Positions 54,281-62,919 of a DNA stretch of 64,000 nt are shown here, piece after piece. Below the pieces are notes generated by a model. It searched no databases. It was not told the origin of the DNA and saw only the letters and a list, made by a program, of their open reading frames with translations. Position 1 is the first letter of the stretch; each line of letters begins with the position of its first letter. Source of the DNA: JBQTGK01 sp052400665 (GTDB lineage: Bacteria > Bacteroidota > Bacteroidia > Bacteroidales > Marinifilaceae); the NCBI GenBank assembly GCA_052400665.1, contig JBQTGK010000004.1. One strand, written 5' to 3'. Position numbers and translations under genes: made by a program.

Positions 54281-55273
54281 TTAGTCTTTTGTTGCTTGAA
54301 TACGTTGGATTAATTGATACAATTCAGGTTGTTCCTGATAAGAATCGAGTAAACTCTGAACGCGTTTGGCAAAAGGTTCTTTTTGAGGATAAGTAATCTT
54401 AACTCCATTTTCTTTCAATTTCTCTAAAGATTCCTTTTCCGATGCTGCCCAAAGTTCACGTTGCTTAGCTACCGATTTTTTTGCCGCAATTTGCAACCAT
54501 TTTTTTTGTTGATTGTTTAATTTATTCCAAACAACAGTGCTTATAATTAAAACATCAGGAACTCTGGTGTGTTCGTTTAAAGAATAATTTTTACAGACTT
54601 CGTAATGATGTGAGGTATAAAGACTGGGAGGGTTATTTTCTGCTCCATCGACAACACCACTTTGCAGTGCAGTGTATAATTCTCCCCAGGAAATAGGTGT
54701 TGGAGAGCCGCCCAAAGCTTTTACCATACTCATGGCTGTTTGGCTCTTCATTACACGCATTTTTAATCCTTTTAAATCTTCTGGCTTTTCGATACTCTTA
54801 TTTATGGTGTAAAAGCTTCTTGCACCAGCATCGTAAAAGCATAAGCCTTTTAAATTAAATTTCTCGGTAGAAGCTAATAACTCCTCACCAATTGGTCCAT
54901 CTAAAGCTTTAAAAGCATGAGATTTTGAACGAAATACATAAGGTAAGCCTAGTACTTGATAATTATTGGTGAAGCCTTCCATAATAGCAGCCGAAACTTT
55001 TGTTATGGCTAAACTTCCCAATTGTATTAATTCAACACATTGTTGCTCGGACCCTAATTGACCACTTGGATAAATTTCAAGACTCATTTGTCCATCGGAT
55101 ATTTTTTCCAATTCATCTCCCATATATAGCATTGCTTTATGAACTGGGTGTGTTGGATCTAATCCGTGCGCTAATTTTAATGTTTTGTGTTTGCTTACTT
55201 CCTGACAACTAAACAGCAGAAAGCAAGAGATAATACCTAAAAGTAGCTTAGAAAATATTTGTATTTTTTTCAT
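54281..55273 (-). CDS. dctP: TRAP transporter substrate-binding lipoprotein (DctP-like)
   Basis: 330 aa. The signal peptide ends LLFSC, so it is lipid anchored rather than free in the periplasm. DctP marks: LKLAHGLDPTHPVHKAMLYM, GSEQQCVELIQLG, DLKGLKMRVMKSQ with the Arg that binds the substrate carboxylate, and GELYTALQSGVVDGAENNP. It captures an acid sugar and delivers it to DctQM. The position between uxuA and dctQ points to glucuronate, galacturonate or a related uronate; no direct evidence for which. Confidence 0.93.
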   Translation of the reverse strand: MKKIQIFSKLLLGIISCFLLFSCQEVSKHKTLKLAHGLDPTHPVHKAMLYMGDELEKISDGQMSLEIYPSGQLGSEQQCVELIQLGSLAITKVSAAIMEGFTNNYQVLGLPYVFRSKSHAFKALDGPIGEELLASTEKFNLKGLCFYDAGARSFYTINKSIEKPEDLKGLKMRVMKSQTAMSMVKALGGSPTPISWGELYTALQSGVVDGAENNPPSLYTSHHYEVCKNYSLNEHTRVPDVLIISTVVWNKLNNQQKKWLQIAAKKSVAKQRELWAASEKESLEKLKENGVKITYPQKEPFAKRVQSLLDSYQEQPELYQLIQRIQATKD

Positions 55274-55309
55274 GCTTTATTTGGAGCTAAAGATTTAATC
55301 TAATTTTTA

Positions 55310-55322
55310 TCGTTTAAAACGA
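55310..55322. promoter_or_regulatory. Small palindrome between uxuA and dctP
   Basis: TCGTTT-A-AAACGA, perfect 6-bp arms in the short gap before dctP. It could be an operator for one of the LacI proteins or chance in AT-rich DNA. Confidence 0.3.
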
Positions 55323-55335
55323 GTATGTCTTGTTT

Positions 55336-56520
55336 TTATTTAAGACTAGCCATTAATCCTTGTTCTAATCCTCTTAGTTCTGCTAAACCTTTCATTCTTC
55401 CGTACAAAGAATATCCTGGATTGGTTGTTTTTGGAAGATCATCCAGCATTTTGTTACCATGATCGGGACGCATAGGAATTTGCCAGTCTTTTCGGCCTGA
55501 TTCTTTACGTTCTTTTTCTTCAACCAATAAAGCTTTCATTACAGCTGGAATATCAATGTCGCCATCAAATAAGTAGTTCTCAAAGAAGTTTCCTTCAGCA
55601 TCTCTACTTACATTTCTAAGGTGAACGAAATTAATTCTTGGAGCAAGAATTTTTGTCATTTCAGGAAGATTATTAAAATGACCAGCTCCGAAAGATCCGG
55701 TACATAAAGTAATTCCATTGGAAACAGAATCTACAACTTTGGTCAATTCAACAGCATCATCTATTGTACTTACCACTCTTGGCAATCCTAGCAAAGCACG
55801 TGGAGGATCATCTGGGTGAATAGCCATGCGAACACCTGCTTGTTCTGCTACTGGAATAATTTCGCTTAGGAATTCGAACAAATGTTTCTTTAATTTTGGA
55901 GCATCAATTTCTTTGTATTCATCTAATACTTTTTGAAAGCTTTCTAAGGTATATGATTCTTCAGCTCCTGGTAATCCGGCAATTACGTTTCTGGTAATTT
56001 TCTCGATTTCTTCAGTCGTCATAGATTGGAATTTCACTTCTGCTCTTTTCAAAATCTCTTCCGAATAGTCAGCTTTTGCATTTTCTCTTTTCAGGATAAA
56101 AACATCAAAGGCAGCGAATATATCCATATCAAAACGCAAAGCATTCGAACCATCTCCTGATTCAAACGCTAAATCGGTTCTTGACCAATCTAATACTGGC
56201 ATGAAATTATAACAAATGGTTTCAATTCCACAGGCACCTAAATTTTGAATGCTTAACTTGTAGTTATCGATATATTTTTTATAATCTCCAGTTTTCTTTT
56301 TAATATCTTCGTGAACAGGAACACTTTCAACAACAGACCAACGCAGTCCGGCAGCTTCAATTTCGGCACTTCTTTTTTTAATTTCTTCTATGGTCCAAAC
56401 CTCTCCGTTTGGAATCTGGTGAAGAGCTGAAACAATTCCTGTAGCTCCTGTTTGTTTTATTTCTTGTAATGATATCGGATCGTTAGGACCATACCATCTC
56501 CATGTTTGTTCTAAAGCCAT
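55336..56520 (-). CDS. uxuA: Mannonate dehydratase
   Basis: 394 aa, the usual UxuA length. It starts EQTWRWYGPNDPISLQEIKQTGATGIVSALH, the family hallmark. HEDIKKKTGDYKKYIDNYKLSI and CYNFMPVLDWSRTDL follow, then RMAIHPDDPPRALLGLPRVVST and LCTGSFGAG, with metal ligands among the His/Cys/Asp residues, and MRPDHGNKMLDD near the end. It dehydrates D-mannonate to 2-keto-3-deoxygluconate using Fe(II) or Mn(II). It follows the SDR oxidoreductase and precedes the TRAP genes. Cytoplasmic. Confidence 0.95.
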   Translation of the reverse strand: MALEQTWRWYGPNDPISLQEIKQTGATGIVSALHQIPNGEVWTIEEIKKRSAEIEAAGLRWSVVESVPVHEDIKKKTGDYKKYIDNYKLSIQNLGACGIETICYNFMPVLDWSRTDLAFESGDGSNALRFDMDIFAAFDVFILKRENAKADYSEEILKRAEVKFQSMTTEEIEKITRNVIAGLPGAEESYTLESFQKVLDEYKEIDAPKLKKHLFEFLSEIIPVAEQAGVRMAIHPDDPPRALLGLPRVVSTIDDAVELTKVVDSVSNGITLCTGSFGAGHFNNLPEMTKILAPRINFVHLRNVSRDAEGNFFENYLFDGDIDIPAVMKALLVEEKERKESGRKDWQIPMRPDHGNKMLDDLPKTTNPGYSLYGRMKGLAELRGLEQGLMASLK

Positions 56521-56623
56521 TTTCTTTTTTTTAAATAGATAAGCAAAACAGAGAAGAATTTAAATACTTCAACTGTTTTGCAATATCAAACACTAAGCTA
56601 ACTAATCTATATTTTATAACAAC

Positions 56624-57463
56624 TTATACTCCGCTGTATGCGCTAAATCCACCATCAACAGGAATAACAACTCCGGTTACAAATGCCGACCAATCGGAAA
56701 GTAAATAAAGCAGAGTTCCCTGTAGTTCTTCAGGAGTACCGTAGCGTTCCATTGGTGTGTTGTTTATAATTTTATTTCCTCGAGCAGTTGGTTCTCCAGT
56801 TTCTTCATCGGTTAGTAAAAATCTGTTCTGATTTGTTAACAAGAATCCTGGAGCAATTGCGTTTACGCGAACACCCATTTTCGAGAAGTGAACAGATAAC
56901 CATTGTGTGAAGTTGTTAACTGCTGCTTTTGCTGCTGAATAGGCGGCAATACGAGTAAGTGGTCGGTATGAATTCATCGATGAAATATTTACAATAGATC
57001 CTTCTTTCTTTTCGATCATATCCATTGCAAATACCATTGTTGGTAGAATGGTTCCTTTAAAGTTTAAATCAAAAACTTTATCAAAACCTTCCATTTTCAT
57101 TCCAAAAAAAGTTTCATCAAGATTCTCAAGGTCAGCATCTACCATTTGGTCTACACCAGCGGTAGCAAGTGGTGAGTTTCCTCCTGCACCATTCACTAAA
57201 TAATCAATGCTTCCTAATTTATTGTTGATTACTTCTTTTGCACTTTGTAATGATTTTTTATCAAGAACACTTGCTGCTACTCCAATAGAAGCTACATTGT
57301 ATTCTTTTTCAATTTCCTGAGCTAATTTTTCTACAGCTTCGGCATTAATATCTAATAATGCTGTTTTTACTCCCATTGCAGCTAACGATTTGGCCATTGT
57401 AGAACAAATCACTCCGCCAGCTCCTGTAACAACGGCTACTTTATCTTTTATATTCGTATTCAT
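56624..57463 (-). CDS. SDR-family D-mannonate oxidoreductase (fructuronate reductase)
   Basis: 279 aa classical short-chain dehydrogenase. The cofactor motif is TGAGGVIC (residues 13-20; the usual last Gly is Cys), NGAG at 91-94, catalytic S161/S162-Y175-K179 (YSAAK). An Asp at the end of beta-2 (LLDIN) favours NAD(H). The insert ENLDETFFGMKMEGFDKVF before the central helix is typical of the SDR mannonate oxidoreductases. It converts fructuronate to mannonate between uxaC and uxuA. An alternative is DEH reductase of alginate breakdown, considered because an alginate-lyase-like relic lies nearby, but the operon partners favour the first. Confidence 0.88.
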   Translation of the reverse strand: MNTNIKDKVAVVTGAGGVICSTMAKSLAAMGVKTALLDINAEAVEKLAQEIEKEYNVASIGVAASVLDKKSLQSAKEVINNKLGSIDYLVNGAGGNSPLATAGVDQMVDADLENLDETFFGMKMEGFDKVFDLNFKGTILPTMVFAMDMIEKKEGSIVNISSMNSYRPLTRIAAYSAAKAAVNNFTQWLSVHFSKMGVRVNAIAPGFLLTNQNRFLLTDEETGEPTARGNKIINNTPMERYGTPEELQGTLLYLLSDWSAFVTGVVIPVDGGFSAYSGV

Positions 57464-57484
57464 TTTATGTAGTAATATATATGA

Positions 57485-58888
57485 TTAAAAATTGAAATAA
57501 TTTTTAGCATTGTAATAACAAATTCCTTGTACAATTTCTTTTAATAACTTTTCATTGTATGGAAGTAAGCCTTTCTCAACGTCGTTCCCAATTAAATTGC
57601 AAAGGATTCTGCGGAAGTATTCGTGTCGAGAATAACTTAAGAAAGAACGGGAGTCGGTAAGCATTCCTACAAATCGGCTTAAAAGCCCAAGGTTAGAAAG
57701 TGCATTCATTTGTTTCTCCATTCCATCTTTCTGATCTAAGAACCACCATCCGGATCCCCATTGAATTTTACCAGCAATTTCTCCATCCTGAAAGTTTCCT
57801 ATCATAGTTGCATAAACCTCGTTGTGAGCTGGATTAAGATTGTATAAAATTGTTTTTGTAAGCTTTCCTTCTGTTGCTAAGCGATTCAAAAATTTAGACA
57901 TGTCTTTAGCAATCAATTTGTCGGCGATAGAATCGAAACCTGTATCGGCACCAAGCTTATTGAACATTCCGGTATTGTTATTGCGAATAGCACCAATATG
58001 GAATTGCTGAACCCAGCCTTTAGAGTGATCCATAACTGCAAATTCGTATAACATTGCTGATTTAAAGATTAAAATTTCATCATTAAATAACTCAAGGCCA
58101 CTTCTTATTTTTAAGAATATTGCAGATACTAATTCAGGAGTAAAATCTTCAGCAAAAAATTCTTCTAAACCATGGTCCGAAGCTTTGCATCCCATTTCGG
58201 CAAAGAAATCATGACGTTTTTGCAAGGCATTTAATAAATCTTCGAAAGTGAGGATTGCTATATTTGCTGAGTCTGATAATTTGTTAATATACTCATTGTA
58301 TTCTACTACATTATCAACCGCCATTGCTTTGTCTGGTCTCCAGGAAGGAACTACTTTCGTTTCAAATCCTGAATCCTTAATTTTTTTATGATACTCCAAT
58401 GAGTCGGCAGGATCGTCGGTTGTTCCTATTACCTCAACATTGGCTTTTCGGATTAGATTTTTACACGAAAATTCAGGAGTATTTAATTTTTGATTACACT
58501 CATCCCATATTTCTGTAGCAGTATCTGGACTTAGAATTTTTTCGATGCCAAATGGCTTTTTTAATTCAAGATGAGTCCAGTGATATAAGGGGTTACGAAG
58601 AGTGTAGGGTACAGTATCGGCCCAGTTTTTAAATTTTTCCCAGTCCGAAGTTGTTTTTCCGGTTATTCCCTCTTCTTTAACTCCATTAGCTCTTAAGGCT
58701 CTCCATTTATAATGGTCGCCATATAGCCAAATTTGAGTCATATTGTCAAACTGTTTATCTTCTGCAATTTCTTGCGGCGAAATATGACAATGATAATCTA
58801 TAATTGGAAGATCAGCTGCATATTCGTGATATAGTTTTTTTGCTGTTTCGGTTTCAAGTATAAAATCCTTGTCTAAAAATTCTTTCAT
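57485..58888 (-). CDS. uxaC: Glucuronate/uronate isomerase
   Basis: 467 aa, the usual UxaC length, amidohydrolase fold. DYHCHISPQEIAEDK (residues 31-45) gives H33 and H35 metal ligands; TQIWLYGDHYKWRALRANGV and TTDDPADSLEYH are further family blocks; QFHIGAIRNNNTGMF and ILYNLNPAHNEVYATMIGNFQDG lead to the end, where RHEYFRRILCNLIG is typical. It isomerises D-glucuronate to D-fructuronate and D-galacturonate to D-tagaturonate. First gene of the minus-strand uronate operon, with operators and a promoter upstream. Confidence 0.96.
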   Translation of the reverse strand: MKEFLDKDFILETETAKKLYHEYAADLPIIDYHCHISPQEIAEDKQFDNMTQIWLYGDHYKWRALRANGVKEEGITGKTTSDWEKFKNWADTVPYTLRNPLYHWTHLELKKPFGIEKILSPDTATEIWDECNQKLNTPEFSCKNLIRKANVEVIGTTDDPADSLEYHKKIKDSGFETKVVPSWRPDKAMAVDNVVEYNEYINKLSDSANIAILTFEDLLNALQKRHDFFAEMGCKASDHGLEEFFAEDFTPELVSAIFLKIRSGLELFNDEILIFKSAMLYEFAVMDHSKGWVQQFHIGAIRNNNTGMFNKLGADTGFDSIADKLIAKDMSKFLNRLATEGKLTKTILYNLNPAHNEVYATMIGNFQDGEIAGKIQWGSGWWFLDQKDGMEKQMNALSNLGLLSRFVGMLTDSRSFLSYSRHEYFRRILCNLIGNDVEKGLLPYNEKLLKEIVQGICYYNAKNYFNF

Positions 58889-58911
58889 GATATTTTAGAT
58901 TTCAATAAATT

Positions 58912-58929
58912 AACGTTTTCGAGCACGGA
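58912..58929. promoter_or_regulatory. LacI-type operator, uxaC proximal site
   Basis: AACGTTTTC/GAGCACGGA. Near match to 50820-50837. It lies 24 bases from the uxaC ATG and 89 bp centre to centre from the distal site, ten bases (about one helix turn) more than at kdgK. Confidence 0.6.
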
Positions 58930-59000
58930 TAAATAAGGCATAATCCTAAATTATAAATTAGTTTTCTTTTATAATCGTATTGATTTATACTGTTTTAAAT

Positions 59001-59018
59001 TTCGTGTTCGTGCACGAA
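59001..59018. promoter_or_regulatory. LacI-type operator, uxaC distal site
   Basis: TTCGTGTTC/GTGCACGAA, 7 of 9 positions symmetric, the best match of the four sites to CGTGTnCGnnCACGAA. It sits 32.5 bases from the GCAAATTT box, as at kdgK. Confidence 0.65.
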
Positions 59019-59042
59019 TATACGTTGATTTTTCATTGTTTG

Positions 59043-59050
59043 CAAATTTG
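59043..59050 (-). promoter_or_regulatory. Possible promoter -7 box of uxaC
   Basis: Reads CAAATTTG on the minus strand, one base off TAnnTTTG, but at exactly the same distance from its operator as the kdgK box. The 1198-bp stretch 58889-60086 otherwise holds the pseudogene at 59645-59913, an AAGTAAAC/GTTTACTT hairpin at 59455-59481 and the terminator at 60042-60076. Confidence 0.35.
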
Positions 59051-59644
59051 AAGGGTCTGTGCTTTATCGAAATTGATCTGATCAAAAATGATGCGGGTTA
59101 AATAGAATTTGCACGTAAATATTGAATATATTGATATTGTGCCTTTATGCAGTTTATTTGTAAACGATAAAGAACTGTATTTATCCTTTAAGAAAATTAG
59201 TCTATTTAAATTGGGTCTAGTTTGTACGATATGAGATTGTTTGTTGTGTTTTTAAATGATTTGTATTAGTCTGGTATTTTTGTGCTTAGTCTAAAATTAA
59301 TGAGCTTGACTTGCGTTATTAAATTTTGAATAGTAGAGTACAAATAGGTATTTAAAATTGTATTGTACCATATAAAGACACTAAAAATTCCAAAATAAAG
59401 TTGAATCATTTTGTTGATAAGGAAACCTTAAGTATAAATAGAAGTTATTGAAATAAGTAAACCAATATTTCTTGTTTACTTACTTTTCCATTTTTGCAGT
59501 AAGTAGATTTATCGATACTAGCTGTTTCAAGGTTGTGGCAGGGAATAAGTACAGCTAAAAATTTAAAAGTGTGGAGCATGTTTAAATTTATTGCAGAACT
59601 AATTTGCAAAATATTCAAAGCCATGCAAAAGTCAGTTATCTAGA

Positions 59645-59913
59645 TAGGAATACAAATTAATGCCTTGTTTCCAGTGATGATCTATTGTAAAGCGAGACTA
59701 TAAGCAGCTTCGCCATCTCTGCCAATTTCCGGATCGCCAATTTTATTGTCTCCATAACTTACGTGATGTACATGCTTGAAAGGTGTTGGAGTTTAATCCC
59801 GAGAGGATCCTTCCCAGTCAAGCATTTTTTATAGATACTTAACCAGGGCTCATCGCTATTGTTCACATGTGCTTTTATGGAAGTAAGATCTTCCGTATTG
59901 TGCATGATACCTT
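59645..59913 (-). pseudogene. Decayed alginate-lyase-like gene fragment
   Basis: Reading the minus strand from 59905 gives MHNTEDLTSIKAHVNNSDEPW and then YKKCLTGKDPLGIK. After a frameshift near 59780 the reading goes on as TPTPFKHVHHVSYGDNKIGD, PEIGRDGEAAYSLALQ, a TAG stop (59682-59684), then IITGNKAL. The pieces resemble in order the N-terminal part of alginate-lyase-family (alpha/alpha toroid) proteins: a leading HNTEDL-x-x-x-K stretch with EPW, then GRDGEAAY-LAL-W-ITG. The stop sits where a Trp is usual. Both ends are missing. It is a dead relic beside a working uronate pathway. Confidence 0.65.
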
Positions 59914-60041
59914 AATGAGTAATTTTTTTCTTACTAGATCTTTTATAAATATATAAATACGATGGATGGATTTTGTGCTGTAGCTTTATGTTTGCTTGTA
60001 GAAAAATGGTGCAAGTTTTTCGAAGAGGTTAAGCTGATTTA

Positions 60042-60076
60042 AAATAAAAAAGAGTCTCACTCATGCAAGACTCTTT
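60042..60076 (-). terminator. Terminator after the ketopantoate-reductase-like gene
   Basis: 9-bp stem AAAGAGTCT / AGACTCTTT with 10-base loop; on the minus strand it is followed by TTTTTATTT. It starts 11 bases past the stop of the gene at 60087. Confidence 0.85.
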
Positions 60077-60086
60077 CTGTAAATTT

Positions 60087-61010
60087 TTAAGCCAACTGTT
60101 TTTGTTCCAATAATTTTACCATGCCCAAAACGAATTTGTTGGCAGGTGTAGCTATGCCTAGTTCTTTGCCAAATCGAACTACTGTTCCATTCTGATAGTC
60201 GATTTCGGATGTTTTGCCGCTGAGTACATCTCTAGCCAGAGAAGACATGGAATCGGCAGGATAGGAATCAATGATGGACATAGATTTCTCAACAATATTT
60301 TCGGGCAGATTGATGTTTTTTGCTTTGGCAATTTGGCTTACTTCAGTTAGCACATCAATTAGGATACTTCTTGATTCGGGTGTTTCCCGAATTAGACCAT
60401 AGCCTTGATTAGCAATGGTTCCAACTCCGCTAAGGCAGATTAAAATGAATTTTTGCCAGATAGAGGACTGAATGTCATCGCTGAGTTTGCAGCGGATATC
60501 TGCTTTTTTGAGCAGCTCGCGAATGAGTTCGCATCTCTCACTTTTTGCCTGGTCAAGCTCTCCAAAAATAATCATGGGTTCCTGTAAACCTACGTGCTTG
60601 ATTATTCCCGGAGCTTCTATATAGCTAAAAATCATGCACAGTCCACCTAAAATTTGTTTTCGATCGAAGAATTCAGATAGCTCATCGGCTGCCAGTACAC
60701 CATTCTGAAGGGGAAGGAGCAATGCTTTTTTTTGCAGGCTTTGGGCAAGCTGAGGAGCAATCTCTCGAATTTGCCAGGCTTTGCATGCAAAAATAACAAG
60801 ATCGCACTGGCTTAAATCTGAAATTAGATCGCTCGCAAGTGCAGGCTGAATGAGTACATCTTTTTTTATACTTTTTACTTGTAACCCTTTTTCTTGAATT
60901 GCTTTTAGGTGTGCTCCTCGGGCTAAAAAGTGAACTTCGTTTCCTGCTGCTGCTAAACGGGCTCCAAAATAGCCTCCTACTCCTCCTGTTCCTATTATTC
61001 CTATTTTCAT
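60087..61010 (-). CDS. 2-dehydropantoate 2-reductase family protein (PanE-like)
   Basis: 307 aa. The N-terminal Rossmann NADP site is GTGGVGGYFGARL (residues 7-19); LPLQNGV holds the conserved Asn, SSIWQKFILIC the catalytic Lys, and SEIDYQNG the conserved C-terminal Glu/Asp block. PanE reduces ketopantoate to pantoate in coenzyme A synthesis. The family contains other 2-oxoacid reductases, and no panB or panC is near, so the physiological substrate is not settled. 29 bp after the mscS stop, same strand. Cytoplasmic. Confidence 0.87.
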   Translation of the reverse strand: MKIGIIGTGGVGGYFGARLAAAGNEVHFLARGAHLKAIQEKGLQVKSIKKDVLIQPALASDLISDLSQCDLVIFACKAWQIREIAPQLAQSLQKKALLLPLQNGVLAADELSEFFDRKQILGGLCMIFSYIEAPGIIKHVGLQEPMIIFGELDQAKSERCELIRELLKKADIRCKLSDDIQSSIWQKFILICLSGVGTIANQGYGLIRETPESRSILIDVLTEVSQIAKAKNINLPENIVEKSMSIIDSYPADSMSSLARDVLSGKTSEIDYQNGTVVRFGKELGIATPANKFVLGMVKLLEQKQLA

Positions 61011-61039
61011 TTCTATATAGTATAATTTTTGGTGATTAT

Positions 61040-61957
61040 TTACTGCTTATTATTTTCGAGTATGACACGGGTTCGGGGCAAACTTTCGGGGTAGTTTTTT
61101 TGAATGAACTCGATCATTTTTTCGCGTATGTAGACTCTAAGATCCCAAGCGGTAGGTGAGTTTTTAGCGCTTACTAATATTCGTATTTCAAGGCTGCTCT
61201 CCTTCGAATCGGTTACCTGTAGCACATTCACATCGCCATCCCACAGGTCGGTCGATTCCAGTAATTGGGTGAGTTCTTTTCTAAGAATATCGAAAGAAAT
61301 TTGGTAGTCGGTGTATATAAAAATGCTGCCAATAATGTCGGCGGTAGTACGAGTCCAGTTCTGAAAGGGTTTTTCAAGAAAATAAGTTGTGGGCAGCACC
61401 AAACGCCTTTTGTCCCAAATTCTCACCACAATATAGGTAAGGTTGATTTCTTCTATCCAGCCCCATTCATTTTCTACTACCACAGCATCGTCTACCCGAA
61501 AGGGTTGGGCAACTGCGATTTGAATTCCCGCCAAAAGGGCACCAACAATTTTTTGTGCCGACAAACCAATGATGATTCCCACGACTCCAGCTGAGGCAAA
61601 AATCCCAACGCCAATTTCTTTAATGCTTTCAATGGAAAGAAGAATCAGGCCAATGGCACTGAGGATAATGACAAAGACAATTACTTTTTCGATGATATTA
61701 ATTTGCGTGTGCAGTTTCCTGGATTTTAGATTGTCCTCGTCGGAGATATCGTATTTTTTTAACAATCGATTTTTAAAAATTCGTATTGTTTCGATAATAA
61801 TCCAGGAGATACTTGCAATGTAAAGTGCATGTTTTACGATCCCTAGAACGGAATTTTCACGAAAGTAGGTCGCATCAATAAGTGTGAAAATGTGTTTTTC
61901 GCTGACTAAAAAAAGTAGGATGAGGATGCTGATTAGTAACCGACTGTATTTTTTCAT
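61040..61957 (-). CDS. Small-conductance mechanosensitive channel, MscS family
   Basis: 305 aa from ATG 61957 (MKKYSRLLISILILLF); the frame is open to 62068, but the extra 37 residues are basic and unlike a membrane protein start. Three or four helices are followed by the MscS pore helix VGIFASAGVVGIIIGLSAQKIVGALLAGIQIAVAQPFRVDD, the beta domain (VVVENEWGWIEEINLTYIVVRIWDKRRLVLP) and a C-terminal alpha/beta domain. It lets ions out under osmotic stress. Gly and Ala patterns of the pore helix are kept. Its place beside panE-like and HAD genes has no evident functional meaning. Confidence 0.92.
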   Translation of the reverse strand: MKKYSRLLISILILLFLVSEKHIFTLIDATYFRENSVLGIVKHALYIASISWIIIETIRIFKNRLLKKYDISDEDNLKSRKLHTQINIIEKVIVFVIILSAIGLILLSIESIKEIGVGIFASAGVVGIIIGLSAQKIVGALLAGIQIAVAQPFRVDDAVVVENEWGWIEEINLTYIVVRIWDKRRLVLPTTYFLEKPFQNWTRTTADIIGSIFIYTDYQISFDILRKELTQLLESTDLWDGDVNVLQVTDSKESSLEIRILVSAKNSPTAWDLRVYIREKMIEFIQKNYPESLPRTRVILENNKQ

Positions 61958-62205
61958 AGGGCTATGTTTTGGATTTTGGAGTTTATTTGGGGGGCTGTGC
62001 TCCTTTACTGTTTGTTTGGCTATGCGTTTCGTCCTCGGAATAGAAGAGAAATATCTGCTAAAAAACAATTTCGAGATATGAATGTAGCCATCTTTTTGCA
62101 GCCTCGCAAGTCATCCTGAAAATAAAGCGCTAAAGAGAGGATTCAAAATTGCAAGCCAAAGACCTGTATTGATAGGTATTTCTACGGATTTTGATTGAAT
62201 GGTTC

Positions 62206-62883
62206 TTATTTGCTAGCTACCAGCTTTTCTTTTAGTTCTATAATTGTTTGAATGGTACTTGTTGGCTTTACTTCCCATGGATCGAAAATGGAACGTTCAG
62301 AACGCTGCACCCAAGCCGAATGCATACCATGTTTAAGGGCTCCCAATACATCAAAAGGATTGCTAGAGATCAACCAGGAGTCGGATTTTGTAGAATGCGT
62401 TTTCTGATTGAAGTACTCGTAAACCTGAGGATCGGGTTTGAAGGTTTGAATGTCTTCTACGCTCACGATTCCATCAAAAAGAGGTCTTATTTGTGCATTT
62501 ACCAAAAGCTGCTCAATTGCCTTATTGCTTCCATTGCTAAAAGCGTACAAGTGATGTCCGGCCTTCTTTAGTATTTGCAATCCTTCTTTCACATCTGCGA
62601 AAGCAGGCAGTACCTTATAAGCATTCATGAGCGTTTCTTTCTGATTATCGGTGAGTTTGATCTGGTATGATTTGCAACAGAAGTCGAGCGCATTTTTGGT
62701 GCAGACCGAAAAATCAACGTATTGCCTCATTAGTCCACGGCGAAAAGAATATTCTAGCTGCTTGTTTCGCCAGCTGTCCATAAAAGGCTTGGCTTTTTCT
62801 CCAATGAGCACCTGCAGGTTTTCAAAAACGCCCGATGTGTTGATTAATGTTCCGTAAACATCGAATGCCAAAGTATATTTCAT
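62206..62883 (-). CDS. HAD-superfamily hydrolase, haloacid dehalogenase type II-like
   Basis: 225 aa. HAD motif 1 is FDVYGTLI with nucleophile D8; motif 2 is FSNGS; motif 3 Lys lies in FKPDPQVYEYF; the last motif is SSNPFDVLGALKHGMHSAWVQRS. The second position after D8 is Tyr (DxYGT), as in L-2-haloacid dehalogenases, rather than the Asp of phosphatases, so dehalogenase or a related activity is more likely than phosphatase. The actual substrate is unknown. 36 bp downstream of the flavoprotein gene. Confidence 0.88.
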   Translation of the reverse strand: MKYTLAFDVYGTLINTSGVFENLQVLIGEKAKPFMDSWRNKQLEYSFRRGLMRQYVDFSVCTKNALDFCCKSYQIKLTDNQKETLMNAYKVLPAFADVKEGLQILKKAGHHLYAFSNGSNKAIEQLLVNAQIRPLFDGIVSVEDIQTFKPDPQVYEYFNQKTHSTKSDSWLISSNPFDVLGALKHGMHSAWVQRSERSIFDPWEVKPTSTIQTIIELKEKLVASK

Positions 62884-62919
62884 ATTTAGTACTTTTTGAA
62901 TGTCTTTTTTATCTGCTTC

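Noticed and set aside
56624..57463. DEH reductase of alginate catabolism instead of mannonate oxidoreductase
   Set aside because: uxaC and uxuA on either side require a fructuronate-to-mannonate step; kept only as an alternative in the entry.
59445..59624. 59-codon minus-strand frame (MALNILQISSAINL...) downstream of the lyase relic
   Set aside because: No family recognised, ends inside a hairpin, no ribosome site. It may be further decay of the same relic, but I cannot support it.
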